Shown: positions 53,318-61,661, numbered from the stretch's first letter. The stretch is 64,000 bases of DNA from JAMXLO01 sp963812475 (GCA_963812475.1 CAWEVI010000050.1:258459-322458); one strand, 5' to 3'. The notes: generated from the letters alone by a model not told the origin. Program-made: numbers and translations.

Positions 53318-53770
53318 TCACGACTTCATCAGATCGGTGACGCGCCGCTGCTCGGCCTCGGTCAGCGGCTCGGGAGGTGCGGGACGGCGACGCCTGGCGA
53401 TCAGCACCGCGCCAATGCCGGCCAGCAGCGCAAGCCCCGGCGCCGTCCATAGCACGAAGGTCTCCGCGTTGAACGGCGGACGCAGACGGACAAAATCGCC
53501 GTAGCGCGCCACCATCCAGGCGGTCACCTGCTGGTCCGTGTCGCCCGCGACGACACGCTGGCGAATGATGTGCCGTAGGTCGCGCGCCAGGTCCGCATTC
53601 AACTCCTCGACGCTCTCGTTCTGGCACACCAGGCAGCGAAGCTGGTGGCCGATCGCCTCGGCTCGCAGTTCCTGCTGTCGGTCCGGCAGCAGTTCGCCGG
53701 GGTCGCTGACCGCATGCGCAGGCGCCGCGGCGAGCAGGAGCAGGGGCAGGAAGAATGCGACGAGCTTCAC
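53318..53770 (-). CDS. ccmH: cytochrome c maturation protein CcmH (CycL)
   Basis: A 150-residue protein with a signal peptide (A-H-A-V-S-D), the redox pair L-R-C-L-V-C-Q-N in the family setting, I-A-D-x-like R-D-L-R-H-I-I-R-Q-R-V, Y-G-D-F-V-R-L-R-P-P, and one C-terminal membrane helix (A-P-G-L-A-L-L-A-G-I-G-A-V-L-I-A). It reduces the apocytochrome CxxCH thiols. GTG 53770 overlaps the ccmG stop. Confidence 0.9.
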   Translation of the reverse strand: MKLVAFFLPLLLLAAAPAHAVSDPGELLPDRQQELRAEAIGHQLRCLVCQNESVEELNADLARDLRHIIRQRVVAGDTDQQVTAWMVARYGDFVRLRPPFNAETFVLWTAPGLALLAGIGAVLIARRRRPAPPEPLTEAEQRRVTDLMKS

Positions 53771-54326
53771 GTCAGGCTCTGCAACAGCGGCGCCAAAGAC
53801 TGTTGCACAACATCCTCGCTCAGGCCGCCGGCCCAGCGCCAGCGCACGATGCCGGCCTTGTCCACCAGATACGACTCGGGCACGCCATAGACGCCGAAAT
53901 CGATCGCCACCCGTCCCGGCTCGTCGCGCGCGATGCGGGTATAGGGGTCGCCGTTTTGTTGCAGGAAGTCCGCCGTGGCGTCGACCTTGTCCTTGTAGGC
54001 GATGCCCCAGAGCGGCAGCCCCCGCTGCTTGAGCGTCATCAGCACCGGCGCTTCCTGCACGCAGGGAATGCACCAGGAGGCGAAGAAGTTGAGCAGCACT
54101 GGGCGTCCGGTTGCTATGACGTTCCGTACCTGGAGAATCCTTGGCTCGGCTGCTGGCCCGGCAACGAGAAGGCCGGCAGGGGTTTGCCGATCAGCATGCT
54201 CGGCACTTCATGCGGATCGTAGCTGCCCGCGCGCATTCGTTCGAGCAGCGTCCAGAATGCTGCCCCGCCCAGGGCGGCGATACCCAGCGGGGCAAGCAGG
54301 AAAACGCGGCGCTGGATGGGGATCAT
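53767..54326 (-). pseudogene. ccmG: cytochrome c biogenesis thioredoxin CcmG/DsbE, one frameshift
   Basis: Starts MIPIQRRVFLLAPLGIAALG at 54326 with a membrane anchor and L-P-A-F-S-L-P. The first frame ends at S-Q-G-F-S-R-Y-G-T-S. The second frame picks up N-V-I-A-T-G-R-P-V-L-L-N-F-F-A-S-W-C-I-P-C (active site WCxxC), then G-V-Y-G-V-P-E-S-Y and G-I-V-R-W-R. The break lies at about 54110-54135; total length is two over a multiple of three, so one base is lost (or two gained). All motifs are intact. A working ccm operon should need this gene, so a sequence error is a fair alternative. Confidence 0.8.
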
Positions 54327-54336
54327 GGTCCGGAAT

Positions 54337-54425
54337 CCCTCCCCCCAACCCCTTCCCGCAAGGGGAGGGGGAGAACGTACAGCAGCACACCCCCTCCCCT
54401 TGCGGGAGGGGGTTGGGGGGAGGGA
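54337..54425. repeat. paired G/C-rich inverted repeats, family B copy 2
   Basis: CCCTCCCCCCAACCCCTTCC plus CGCAAGGGGAGGGGG at 54337-54373, a 24-base spacer, then CCCCTCCCCTTGCGGGAGGG plus GGTTGGGGGGAGGG to 54425. The two units are near-perfect inverted copies and match the element at 42511-42640. It sits inside the ccm operon between ccmF and ccmG. Confidence 0.72.
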
Positions 54426-54435
54426 GCCTGCCCCG

Positions 54436-56406
54436 TCACCGCGCCACCCCCGCCTGCACTCCGGCAGCACGCCGCGCCGGCGCACCGACGCGCAGGCGGC
54501 GATCAGCGAGCGACAGCGCCCCGCCGATGGCCATGACCAGCGCCCCGAGCCAGATCCACGGCGCCAGCGGATTGACGTGCAGTCGCAGCACCGCCGCGCC
54601 GTCGCGCTCCTCGCCCAGCACCGCATAGAGATCGCGGAACCCGTTGGTCTCGATTGCCGTGTCGGTTACCGCCGTCTTCTGCACGGTGAACACCCGACGC
54701 GACGGATGAAACGTCACCACATCATGACCGCCACGCGTCACCCGGATATCCGCGACCCGCGCCGCGTAGTTCGGCCCCTGTTCGTCGTGCAACCCAAGCA
54801 AGGTCCAGTCGTAGCCGGCGAGTTGCACGCTCTGTCCCGGATTGACCGCGACGATCGTGCTGGCCGCAAGCGACATCCCAGCGATACCGGCGACAGTGAC
54901 GCCCATGCCGGAATGCGCGACAGCCGACCCCCACACCGACAGTGGCTGCGCGGCAACGCGCGCGCGGAACGTCGCGAACGGTGCGCGGAACAGTCGCGTG
55001 CGTTCGACGACCTCGGCGAACGCGCCGCAGATCAGCCAGGCGGAGGCGGCAAAGCCCAGCGACGCCAACCCGTACCGCAATCCCAGTGCGGCGATCATGC
55101 CGATCGCCGCCGCGATGAGCGCCGCCCACCACAGCTTGAGCAACGCCGGCCAAAGCTCCGCGCGCTTCCACGGCAGCACCGGCCCGAGCGACATCGCCAG
55201 GAACAGCGGCACGGCGAGCGGAAACACCGTTGATTGGAAATACGGCGGTCCGACGCTGAGCTTGGCGCCGAACAACAGTTCGGCGAACAGCGGATAGGTC
55301 GTCCCGGTCAGCACGACGGCGCAGATCGAGCACAGCAGGATATTGTTCAGCACCAGCGCACCCTCGCGGGACACCGGAGCAAAGATGCCCGTCGCCGCCA
55401 TGGCCGGGGCGCGCAACGCGAACAGCAGGAGCGATCCGCCGATCACCAGCGCCAGCAGCGCCAGGATGAACACCCCGCGCGTCGGATCGTTGGCGAAGCT
55501 GTGGACCGAGTTGAGGATGCCGGAACGTACCAGGAATGTACCGCACAGCGACAGCGAGAAAGTGCCGATCGCGAGCAAAATGGTCCAGATCTTCAGCGCC
55601 TCGCGCTTCTCCACCACGATAGCCGAATGCAGCAGCGCGGTGCCCGACAGCCAGGGCAGCAGTGAGGCGTTCTCCACTGGATCCCAGAACCAATAGCCGC
55701 CCCAGCCAAGCTCGTAATAAGCCCACCAGGAGCCCAGCGCGATGCCGCCGGTGAGCAGGGACCAGGCGGCCAGCGTCCACGGTCGCACCCAGCGTCCCCA
55801 GGCGGCATCCACACGGCCTTCCAGTAACGCCGCGACAGCGAATGCGAACGGAATGGCGAAGCCGACATAGCCTGCGTAGAGCACAGGCGGATGGATCGCG
55901 AGCCCCGGGTCCTGCAGCAGCGGGTTCATGTCGCGGCCATCGATCGGCGGCGGCCACACCCGGTCCAGCGGATTGGACGTCGTCAGCGCGAACAGCAGGA
56001 AGCCGGCCGAGGTGAAGCCCAGCACGCCGATGACGCGCGCCCGCAGGCTCGACGGCAGCGCCCGGCCGAAGCCTGCCACCGCGCCGCCGCACAACGCCAG
56101 GATCAGGCACCACAGCAGGATGGAACCCTCGTGGTTTCCCCAGGTGCCGGTGATCTTATAGATCAGCGGCTTGAGGCTGTTCGAGTTCTCCACGACGTTG
56201 GCGACCGAGAAGTCATCGACCACGGCGCTCCAGACCAGGCAGCCATAGGCGGTTGCCAGTGCGATGAACTGACCGATAGCGAGCGCCGGCGCGGAGGCCA
56301 TCAGACGCGCGTCGCGCCGGTACGCGCCCCACAGCGGAAGGATGGCCTGTGCCCCCGCCAGGGCGACGGCAAGCGCGAGCGCGAAATGGCCGAGTTCGGG
56401 AATCAT
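54436..56406 (-). CDS. ccmF: heme lyase subunit CcmF
   Basis: A 656-residue membrane protein that joins heme to apocytochrome c. Many helices; the WWD heme motif is W-G-G-Y-W-F-W-D-P-V-E-N-A-S, near residue 235. Heme-ligand His candidates lie in G-T-W-G-N-H-E-G-S, A-I-H-P-P-V-L-Y-A-G-Y, V-H-S-F-A-N-D-P and A-V-A-H-S-G-M. Length is normal. It opens MIPELGHFALALA at 56406. It lies between ccmE and ccmG but is separated from both by repeats. Confidence 0.95.
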   Translation of the reverse strand: MIPELGHFALALAVALAGAQAILPLWGAYRRDARLMASAPALAIGQFIALATAYGCLVWSAVVDDFSVANVVENSNSLKPLIYKITGTWGNHEGSILLWCLILALCGGAVAGFGRALPSSLRARVIGVLGFTSAGFLLFALTTSNPLDRVWPPPIDGRDMNPLLQDPGLAIHPPVLYAGYVGFAIPFAFAVAALLEGRVDAAWGRWVRPWTLAAWSLLTGGIALGSWWAYYELGWGGYWFWDPVENASLLPWLSGTALLHSAIVVEKREALKIWTILLAIGTFSLSLCGTFLVRSGILNSVHSFANDPTRGVFILALLALVIGGSLLLFALRAPAMAATGIFAPVSREGALVLNNILLCSICAVVLTGTTYPLFAELLFGAKLSVGPPYFQSTVFPLAVPLFLAMSLGPVLPWKRAELWPALLKLWWAALIAAAIGMIAALGLRYGLASLGFAASAWLICGAFAEVVERTRLFRAPFATFRARVAAQPLSVWGSAVAHSGMGVTVAGIAGMSLAASTIVAVNPGQSVQLAGYDWTLLGLHDEQGPNYAARVADIRVTRGGHDVVTFHPSRRVFTVQKTAVTDTAIETNGFRDLYAVLGEERDGAAVLRLHVNPLAPWIWLGALVMAIGGALSLADRRLRVGAPARRAAGVQAGVAR

Positions 56407-56525
56407 GCTTCGTTGTCATCCCAGCGGCTGTGAGGATTCAGGCGGGCCATTCCGGTGCCGCGGGCCCGGGTTCCCACTTTGGCACGAATGACGACTGGAG
56501 CGCGGCAGTCCGCGTCTCGCCAAAC
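56407..56525. repeat. repeat-like gap inside the ccm operon
   Basis: This 119-base gap between ccmE and ccmF holds CGTCATTCGTGCCAAAGTGG plus GAACCC (minus strand), a degraded relative of the CGTCATTCCCGC repeat family A, and GCCATTCCGGTGCCGCGGGC close by. No gene is seen. Neighbouring ccm genes otherwise overlap, so the gap looks like a later insertion. Confidence 0.45.
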
Positions 56526-57029
56526 TCATCCGCCGGTCTTTCCCGGCTGCATTGTGTTCCAGGTCGCGGCGGGTGGCGGCGGGCCGGCGTCCGGGTTCCA
56601 GTGGCCGGCCTTCTTCAGCGCGTCCGCAACGTCCTTCGGCATATATGTCTCGTCATGCTTGGCCAGCACCTCCGATGCGCGGAACGTGCCATCGGCTTGC
56701 AGGGTGCCCAATGTCACCACGCCCTGACCCTCGCGGAACAGGTCGGGGAGAATGCCGACATAGGTCACCTCCACGGTGGCGCCGCCGTCCGTGATACGGA
56801 ACTTTGCCGCAGGTCGGCCGTCGTCGGTGGACTTCTGGACGCTGCCCTGCTCGACCAGCCCGCCGAGGCGGAAGTTGCGGCCTGGCATCGGCGCCTTCGC
56901 CGCCAGATCCGAGGGCGCAAGAAAGAATACGAGGTTGTCGCGGAATGCCGACAGCGCGAGTGCGACGGCGGAGCCGAGGCCAAGGCCGCAGGCGAGTAGA
57001 ATCCAGAGGCGCCGGCGCTTGCGAGTCAT
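56526..57029 (-). CDS. ccmE: heme chaperone CcmE
   Basis: A 167-residue periplasmic, membrane-anchored heme carrier. N-terminal helix (L-W-I-L-L-A-C-G-L-G-L-G-S-A-V-A-L), OB-fold blocks F-R-L-G-G-L-V-E-Q-G-S-V, and the covalent heme site V-L-A-K-H-D-E-T-Y-M-P near residue 130 (His and Tyr). ATG at 57029 overlaps the ccmD stop (ATGA). Confidence 0.94.
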   Translation of the reverse strand: MTRKRRRLWILLACGLGLGSAVALALSAFRDNLVFFLAPSDLAAKAPMPGRNFRLGGLVEQGSVQKSTDDGRPAAKFRITDGGATVEVTYVGILPDLFREGQGVVTLGTLQADGTFRASEVLAKHDETYMPKDVADALKKAGHWNPDAGPPPPAATWNTMQPGKTGG

Positions 57030-57205
57030 TGAGCGTCCCCGGCCGCGCTCCTGCGCCGGCGTGCCCCTGGGCGATTGACCCGGGGATCGATCGCCGCGAG
57101 CCGTCGCTGCGCGGTACGCATGCGCAGGAACGCGGCCACTGCGAATGTCGCCGGGATCAGCACGCCGAGCGCATACGACGCGACGATGTATGGCAGATGG
57201 GTCAT
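57026..57205 (-). CDS. ccmD: heme exporter subunit CcmD
   Basis: A 59-residue protein with one membrane helix (Y-I-V-A-S-Y-A-L-G-V-L-I-P-A-T-F-A) followed by a basic tail (R-M-R-T-A-Q-R-R-L). The Y-I-x-x-S-Y-x-x-x motif is typical of CcmD, which helps release holo-CcmE. It overlaps ccmC and ccmE by four bases each. Confidence 0.9.
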   Translation of the reverse strand: MTHLPYIVASYALGVLIPATFAVAAFLRMRTAQRRLAAIDPRVNRPGARRRRSAAGDAQ

Positions 57206-57987
57206 GCAGGAGCCTGATTTGCCCGCGCCATCAGAAGGGCACGGATCCGCCGTTCCATCACGGCAGCGCGGGTCCGCGCAATGACAATGGCGGCGAAGGC
57301 GAACGTATAGCCGAGCGCGGCAAGCAGCAGCGGCCAGAGCATTCCGATATACATGGTCGGCGCACCGGTGAAGCTGATCGTGGCGGGCTGGTGGAGCGTA
57401 TTCCACCAATCGACGCTGAACTTGATGATCGGCAGGTTCACCGCGCCGATCAATGCCAGGATGGCGCCGGCGCGATAGCCGCGGATCGGGTCGTCGAAAG
57501 CGCGCACCAGCGCGATATGACCGAGATAGAGAAAGAACAGCACCAGGACCGATGTCAGCCGCGCGTCCCAAACCCACCATGCGCCCCACATCGGCTTGCC
57601 CCAGATGCTGCCGGTGGCCAGGCAAAGTGCAGTGAACCCGGCACCGACCGGGCCGATCTCGGCCGCCGCCAGATCGGCGAGCGGGTGGCGCCAGACCAGC
57701 GACAGAACCGAACACACGGCGAGCCCCAGATAACCGGCGGAGGCCAGCCACGCGGCCGGCACATGCACATACATGATCCGCACAGCGTCGCCCTGCTGCC
57801 AGTCCGAGGGAGCGAAGAACAGCCCCCACGCCAGCCCGAGCGCCGTCAGGCCCGCGCCGCCGGCAGCGAGCCAAGGCAGCACGGCGCCGGAAAGACGCAA
57901 AAAGCGGCCCGGATTGGCGAAACGGTGCAAAGAGCGCCCCGGATTTCGCTCGCTCGGGGGCGGGGCAATGACGGAACTCGCATCCAC
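57202..57987 (-). CDS. ccmC: heme-handling membrane protein CcmC
   Basis: A 261-residue membrane protein with six helices that loads heme onto CcmE. The WWD motif reads G-A-W-W-V-W-D-A-R-L-T-S; flanking heme His are Y-V-H-V-P-A-A-W and N-T-L-H-Q-P-A. The start is a GTG at 57987 behind GGAGTAGG. It is the first gene of this operon; ccmA and ccmB do not lie upstream in the window (next upstream sequence is a chemoreceptor relic), so they must be elsewhere. Confidence 0.93.
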   Translation of the reverse strand: MDASSVIAPPPSERNPGRSLHRFANPGRFLRLSGAVLPWLAAGGAGLTALGLAWGLFFAPSDWQQGDAVRIMYVHVPAAWLASAGYLGLAVCSVLSLVWRHPLADLAAAEIGPVGAGFTALCLATGSIWGKPMWGAWWVWDARLTSVLVLFFLYLGHIALVRAFDDPIRGYRAGAILALIGAVNLPIIKFSVDWWNTLHQPATISFTGAPTMYIGMLWPLLLAALGYTFAFAAIVIARTRAAVMERRIRALLMARANQAPA

Positions 57988-58261
57988 GTGATCAACCTAC
58001 TCCATGCCGGCCTTCGATTGAAGGAAAACGGCGTCGGCTTAACGTTGAGTGGACCACCCCAGCCTGGAATGTTCCTTAAGGAAAATTCATCTTCGCGCGG
58101 GCGCGACCCGGTGTGTGGCTGAATTGGCAGGCCCTTAACCCCGTTCTGCGTCGCGGCGCTGTTTGCCCTGTTTTCTGTCGCCGTTGCCGCCTCAGCTGCC
58201 GAAATACGCCCACCAAGGAGGAGGCCGTGACAATGGTGAAACAGGCGATCGCCCGCGTCGC

Positions 58262-58444
58262 TCGATCGCCACCTCGGTGAACCAGCAGGACGCTGCCACG
58301 GCGGAGATTGCCCGCAACGTGGACAGGACAGCCAACGCCGCGCAGGAGATGACCAACCGCAACGCCGATGTGTCGAGCGCGGCTGCCGGCACCAGCCGCC
58401 ATGCGGTGGACCTGCGGGACAACACGGCGGGATTGGGCCAGTGA
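58262..58444 (+). pseudogene. methyl-accepting chemotaxis protein, C-terminal remnant
   Basis: S-I-A-T-S-V-N-Q-Q-D-A-A-T-A-E-I-A-R-N and the following A-A-Q-E-M-T (residues before TGA at 58442) match the signalling coiled-coil end of alphaproteobacterial chemoreceptors. Everything before (sensor, HAMP and core hairpin) is gone. The frame ends at an in-frame TGA directly before the PilZ frame, which continues in register. Confidence 0.6.
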
Positions 58445-58804
58445 GTGCAAGGATTGCGACACTCGGTGATCCAGGTGGTGCGGACGCCGACGGCGGAAGT
58501 GGACCGCCGCCAGCGCCGGCGCCACGCGGTCAATCTGACGGGTCGGCTCGCCGTTGCCGGCCAGGGCGACCACACCGCCAGGGTCACCGATCTATCCGAG
58601 GGCGGTGCCCTCGTCAGCGGTGTACCGGACATGCGGATGGGACGCACTGTAACACTGTGTCTGACCGGTCTCGCCGTCGCATTGGCCTGCGTCGTGCGCT
58701 TGACCGATGACGAAGGCATGCACGTCGCGTTCGAGCTTGATGCAGCCGCAACGGCCGCTTTGCACTCAATGATCGCGAACCTGACACCGCACCTGGCGGC
58801 GTGA
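58445..58804 (+). CDS. PilZ-domain protein (probably the tail of the chemoreceptor relic)
   Basis: A 119-residue frame from GTG 58445. After L-R-H-S-V-I-Q-V-V-R-T comes R-R-Q-R-R-R-H-A-V-N-L (RxxxR-type c-di-GMP site), then D-L-S-E-G-G-A (D/NxSxxG). Both PilZ binding motifs are present. The N-terminal helix is the direct continuation of the chemoreceptor coiled coil across one TGA, so the natural protein was a receptor with a C-terminal PilZ domain. It may still be made from the GTG; no good ribosome site is seen. Confidence 0.6.
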   Translation: MQGLRHSVIQVVRTPTAEVDRRQRRRHAVNLTGRLAVAGQGDHTARVTDLSEGGALVSGVPDMRMGRTVTLCLTGLAVALACVVRLTDDEGMHVAFELDAAATAALHSMIANLTPHLAA

Positions 58805-58888
58805 CCCGGCCTTCGCCAACCCGTTTGAAGCCGGTCGGCGTTGGCTTACTGTGCGCCGATTGCCACGCGGATCGAGGATGGGGCGGGA

Positions 58889-59302
58889 ATGGCGTACTGG
58901 CTTGTGAAGTCCGAACCGGATGCGTTCTCCTGGGACCAGCAGGTTTCGAACCGCGTGGAACCCTGGACGGGCGTGCGCAACCACACGGCCAAGCTCAACC
59001 TGAAGGCCATGAAGAAGGGCGATCGCGCGTTCTTCTACCACTCCAATGAGGGCAAGGAGATCGTCGGCGTCGTGGAAGTGATACGCGAGGCCTATCCAGA
59101 CCCGACAGCCGAGAAGGGCGACTGGGTGGCGGTCGACATGAAGGCTGTGCGTCCGATGCCGAAGCCGGTGACGCTCGTGGCGATCAAGGCCGAGCCCGGG
59201 CTGGCTGACCTGGCGCTCGTCCGGCAGTCGCGGCTGTCGGTCTCGCCGGTGTCGAAGGCGCACTGGGACCAGATCTGCCGGATGGGAGGATGGAAGCGTT
59301 GA
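58889..59302 (+). CDS. EVE-domain protein
   Basis: A 137-residue PUA-like EVE protein. MAYWLVKSEPDAFSWDQQ and W-T-G-V-R-N-H-T-A are the classic opening; G-D-R-A-F-F-Y-H-S-N-E-G-K-E-I-V-G and V-D-M-K-A-V-R-P follow. EVE domains bind modified bases, e.g. methylcytosine, in DNA or RNA. ATG 58889 has a GGGGCGGGA box upstream; the open frame starts earlier but out of family range. It overlaps the Rieske gene by 13 bases. Confidence 0.92.
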   Translation: MAYWLVKSEPDAFSWDQQVSNRVEPWTGVRNHTAKLNLKAMKKGDRAFFYHSNEGKEIVGVVEVIREAYPDPTAEKGDWVAVDMKAVRPMPKPVTLVAIKAEPGLADLALVRQSRLSVSPVSKAHWDQICRMGGWKR

Positions 59303-59658
59303 GCGAAGACGTGTCGCCGCTGCGTGCGCTCTGCCGCTGCGATGATCTGCCAAGCGGCGTCGCCAAGGGATTCCCGCCACCACCCGGCGGCTTCACCGGC
59401 CTGGTCGCCGTCCGCCAAGGCAACGACATCTTCGTGTATGTGAACTCGTGCCCGCATCTCGGCACGCCGCTGGAGTGGGCGTCGGACCGCTTCCTCTCCC
59501 ACGACGGCAGCCTTATCGTCTGCGCCACCCATGGCGCCGAATTCCGCATCGCCGACGGGGAGTGCCTGCGCGGCCCGTGCTTCGGCGAGCGTCTGGAGCC
59601 TGTTGTGATCCAGATCAAGGACGGCACCATATTTGTGCCCGAGGATGCCGGCCTGTAG
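59290..59658 (+). CDS. Rieske 2Fe-2S ferredoxin-like protein
   Basis: A 122-residue small Rieske protein. The two cluster motifs are N-S-C-P-H-L-G-T-P-L (CxH) and I-V-C-A-T-H-G-A-E-F (CxxH, where H-G-A-x-F is usual). It has no membrane helix, so it is a soluble electron carrier or a regulatory subunit. ATG 59290 lies in the end of the EVE gene behind GGGAGG. It precedes acs, 34 bases on. Partner oxygenase is unknown. Confidence 0.87.
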   Translation: MEALSEDVSPLRALCRCDDLPSGVAKGFPPPPGGFTGLVAVRQGNDIFVYVNSCPHLGTPLEWASDRFLSHDGSLIVCATHGAEFRIADGECLRGPCFGERLEPVVIQIKDGTIFVPEDAGL

Positions 59659-59692
59659 AGCCGCTAGCAGACGAACGGAAGGAAACGCGTTC

Positions 59693-61642
59693 ATGTCAGA
59701 GACCCATCCCGCCGACGGACAGATCTTTCCGGTCAAGCCTGAGATCGCCGCGAAGGCGCACATCAGCGCGGCGCGTTATCGCGACATGTTCGAGCGCGCG
59801 TCACGCGACCCGGAGAGCTTCTGGGCGGAGCAATCGCGCCGCATCGCCTGGATGAAGCGGCCGACCAGGATCAAGGACACCAGCTTCTCCGGCAATGTGT
59901 CGATCAAGTGGTTCGAGGACGGCACGCTGAATGCCTCGGCTTCGTGCCTCGATCGACACGTCGCGACACGCGGCGACCAGACGGCGATCATTTGGGAAGG
60001 CGACGATCCGGCGACGAGCAGGCACGTGACCTACCGGGAACTGCACGAACAGGTCTGTCGCCTGGCCAACGCGATGAAGGGCCTGGGGGTCAAGAAGGGC
60101 GACCGGGTGACGATCTACCTGCCGATGGTGCCCGAGGCCGCTGTGGCCATGCTGGCCTGCGCCCGCATCGGCGCGATCCATTCCGTGGTGTTCGGCGGGT
60201 TCTCGCCGGACAGCTTGGCCAACCGCATCCAGGATTGCGCGTCGGAGCTGTTGATCACGGCCGATGAAGGTCGCCGCGGCGGGCGCAAGGTGGCGCTGAA
60301 GGCCAACGCCGACGAGGCGCTGAGGTCCTGCCCGGACGTGAAGAACGTCATCGTGGTGAAGGTCACCGACGGCGATGTCACAATGCAGCCCGGCCGTGAC
60401 CACGATTACGCGACGCTGTGCGCGCAGACATCGGCCGATTGTCCGCCGCGGGAGATGAATGCCGAGGATCCGCTGTTCATCCTGTACACGTCGGGCAGCA
60501 CGGGACGGCCGAAGGGCGTGCTGCATACCACGGGTGGCTACCTGGTATGGGCCAGCTTCACCCATGAATTGGTGTTCGACTACCACCCGGGCGAGATCTA
60601 CTGGTGCACCGCCGATGTCGGCTGGGTGACCGGGCACACCTATATCGTTTACGGACCGCTGGCGAACGGTGCGACCACGGTCATGTTCGAGGGCATCCCG
60701 AACTATCCGGACAGCTCGCGATTCTGGCAGGTGGTGGACAAGCACAAGGTCAATATCTTCTACACCGCGCCGACCGCGATCCGCGCGCTGATGCGCGATG
60801 GCGAGGGCCCCGTAAAGAAGACCTCCCGCAAGTCGCTGCGCATCCTCGGCAGCGTCGGCGAGCCGATCAATCCGGAGGCCTGGCTGTGGTATGACCGGGT
60901 GGTCGGCGAGCACCGCTGTCCGATCGTGGACACGTGGTGGCAGACGGAGACCGGCGGCATTCTGATCAGCCCGCTGCCGGGTGCGACGCCCACGAAGCCG
61001 GGTTCCGCCACCTGGCCACTGCCGGGCGTGAAGCCGATCATCGTGGACGGCGACGGGCACGAATTGCATGGACCGTGCGAGGGCAATCTGTGTTTGGCCG
61101 ATGCCTGGCCAGGAATCATGCGGACCGTGTTCGGCGATCACGAGCGTTTCGTGCAGACCTATTTCTCGACCTTCAAGGGACTTTACTTCACCGGCGACGG
61201 CGCGCGGCGCGATGCCGATGGCTATTACTGGATCACCGGACGCGTCGATGACGTGATCAACGTATCGGGCCATCGCATGGGTACCGCAGAGGTCGAAAGT
61301 GCGCTGGTTGCGCATCCGAAGGTGGCGGAGGCCGCGGTGGTGGGCTTCCCGCATGAGCTGAAGGGGCAGGGCATCTATGCCTATGTCACGCTGAAGCTGG
61401 GCGAGGAACCGACCGAGGGACTGCGCAAGGAACTCGTGGCCTGGGTACGCAAGGAGATCGGCCCGATCGCCTCACCGGACGTTATCCAGTGGGCGCCGGC
61501 GCTGCCGAAGACCCGCAGTGGCAAGATAATGCGCCGCATCCTGCGCAAGATCGCCGCCAACGAGACCGACGGCCTGGGCGATACTTCCACCCTCGCCGAT
61601 CCCGCCGTGGTGACGGAGCTGGTGGACAACCGGACGCAGTAA
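59693..61642 (+). CDS. acs: acetyl-CoA synthetase
   Basis: A 649-residue AMP-forming acyl-CoA synthetase. Motifs: Y-T-S-G-S-T-G-R-P-K-G-V (P-loop), W-W-Q-T-E-T-G-G with the preceding D-T, the Y-F-T-G-D-G-A-R-R-D hinge, G-R-V-D-D-V-I-N-V-S-G-H-R and the C-terminal P-K-T-R-S-G-K-I-M-R-R with the acetylatable Lys. The acetate-pocket Trp is in V-D-T-W-W. ATG 59693 has GGAAGGAAA before it. Length is normal. Makes acetyl-CoA from acetate and ATP in the cytoplasm. Confidence 0.96.
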   Translation: MSETHPADGQIFPVKPEIAAKAHISAARYRDMFERASRDPESFWAEQSRRIAWMKRPTRIKDTSFSGNVSIKWFEDGTLNASASCLDRHVATRGDQTAIIWEGDDPATSRHVTYRELHEQVCRLANAMKGLGVKKGDRVTIYLPMVPEAAVAMLACARIGAIHSVVFGGFSPDSLANRIQDCASELLITADEGRRGGRKVALKANADEALRSCPDVKNVIVVKVTDGDVTMQPGRDHDYATLCAQTSADCPPREMNAEDPLFILYTSGSTGRPKGVLHTTGGYLVWASFTHELVFDYHPGEIYWCTADVGWVTGHTYIVYGPLANGATTVMFEGIPNYPDSSRFWQVVDKHKVNIFYTAPTAIRALMRDGEGPVKKTSRKSLRILGSVGEPINPEAWLWYDRVVGEHRCPIVDTWWQTETGGILISPLPGATPTKPGSATWPLPGVKPIIVDGDGHELHGPCEGNLCLADAWPGIMRTVFGDHERFVQTYFSTFKGLYFTGDGARRDADGYYWITGRVDDVINVSGHRMGTAEVESALVAHPKVAEAAVVGFPHELKGQGIYAYVTLKLGEEPTEGLRKELVAWVRKEIGPIASPDVIQWAPALPKTRSGKIMRRILRKIAANETDGLGDTSTLADPAVVTELVDNRTQ

Positions 61643-61661
61643 TCGACATCGGAGCGCGAGC

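Noticed and set aside
54722..56113. 463-codon minus-strand frame within ccmF
   Set aside because: A shifted-frame shadow of ccmF; the true ccmF frame has all WWD and His motifs.
58163..58261. An upstream start for the chemoreceptor fragment
   Set aside because: The added residues (P-C-F-L-S-P-L-P-P-Q) do not match any receptor part; the fragment becomes family-like only from about 58262.
59801..61354. 517-codon minus-strand open frame opposite acs
   Set aside because: Composition is Arg/His-rich without motifs, and the plus strand encodes a textbook acetyl-CoA synthetase.
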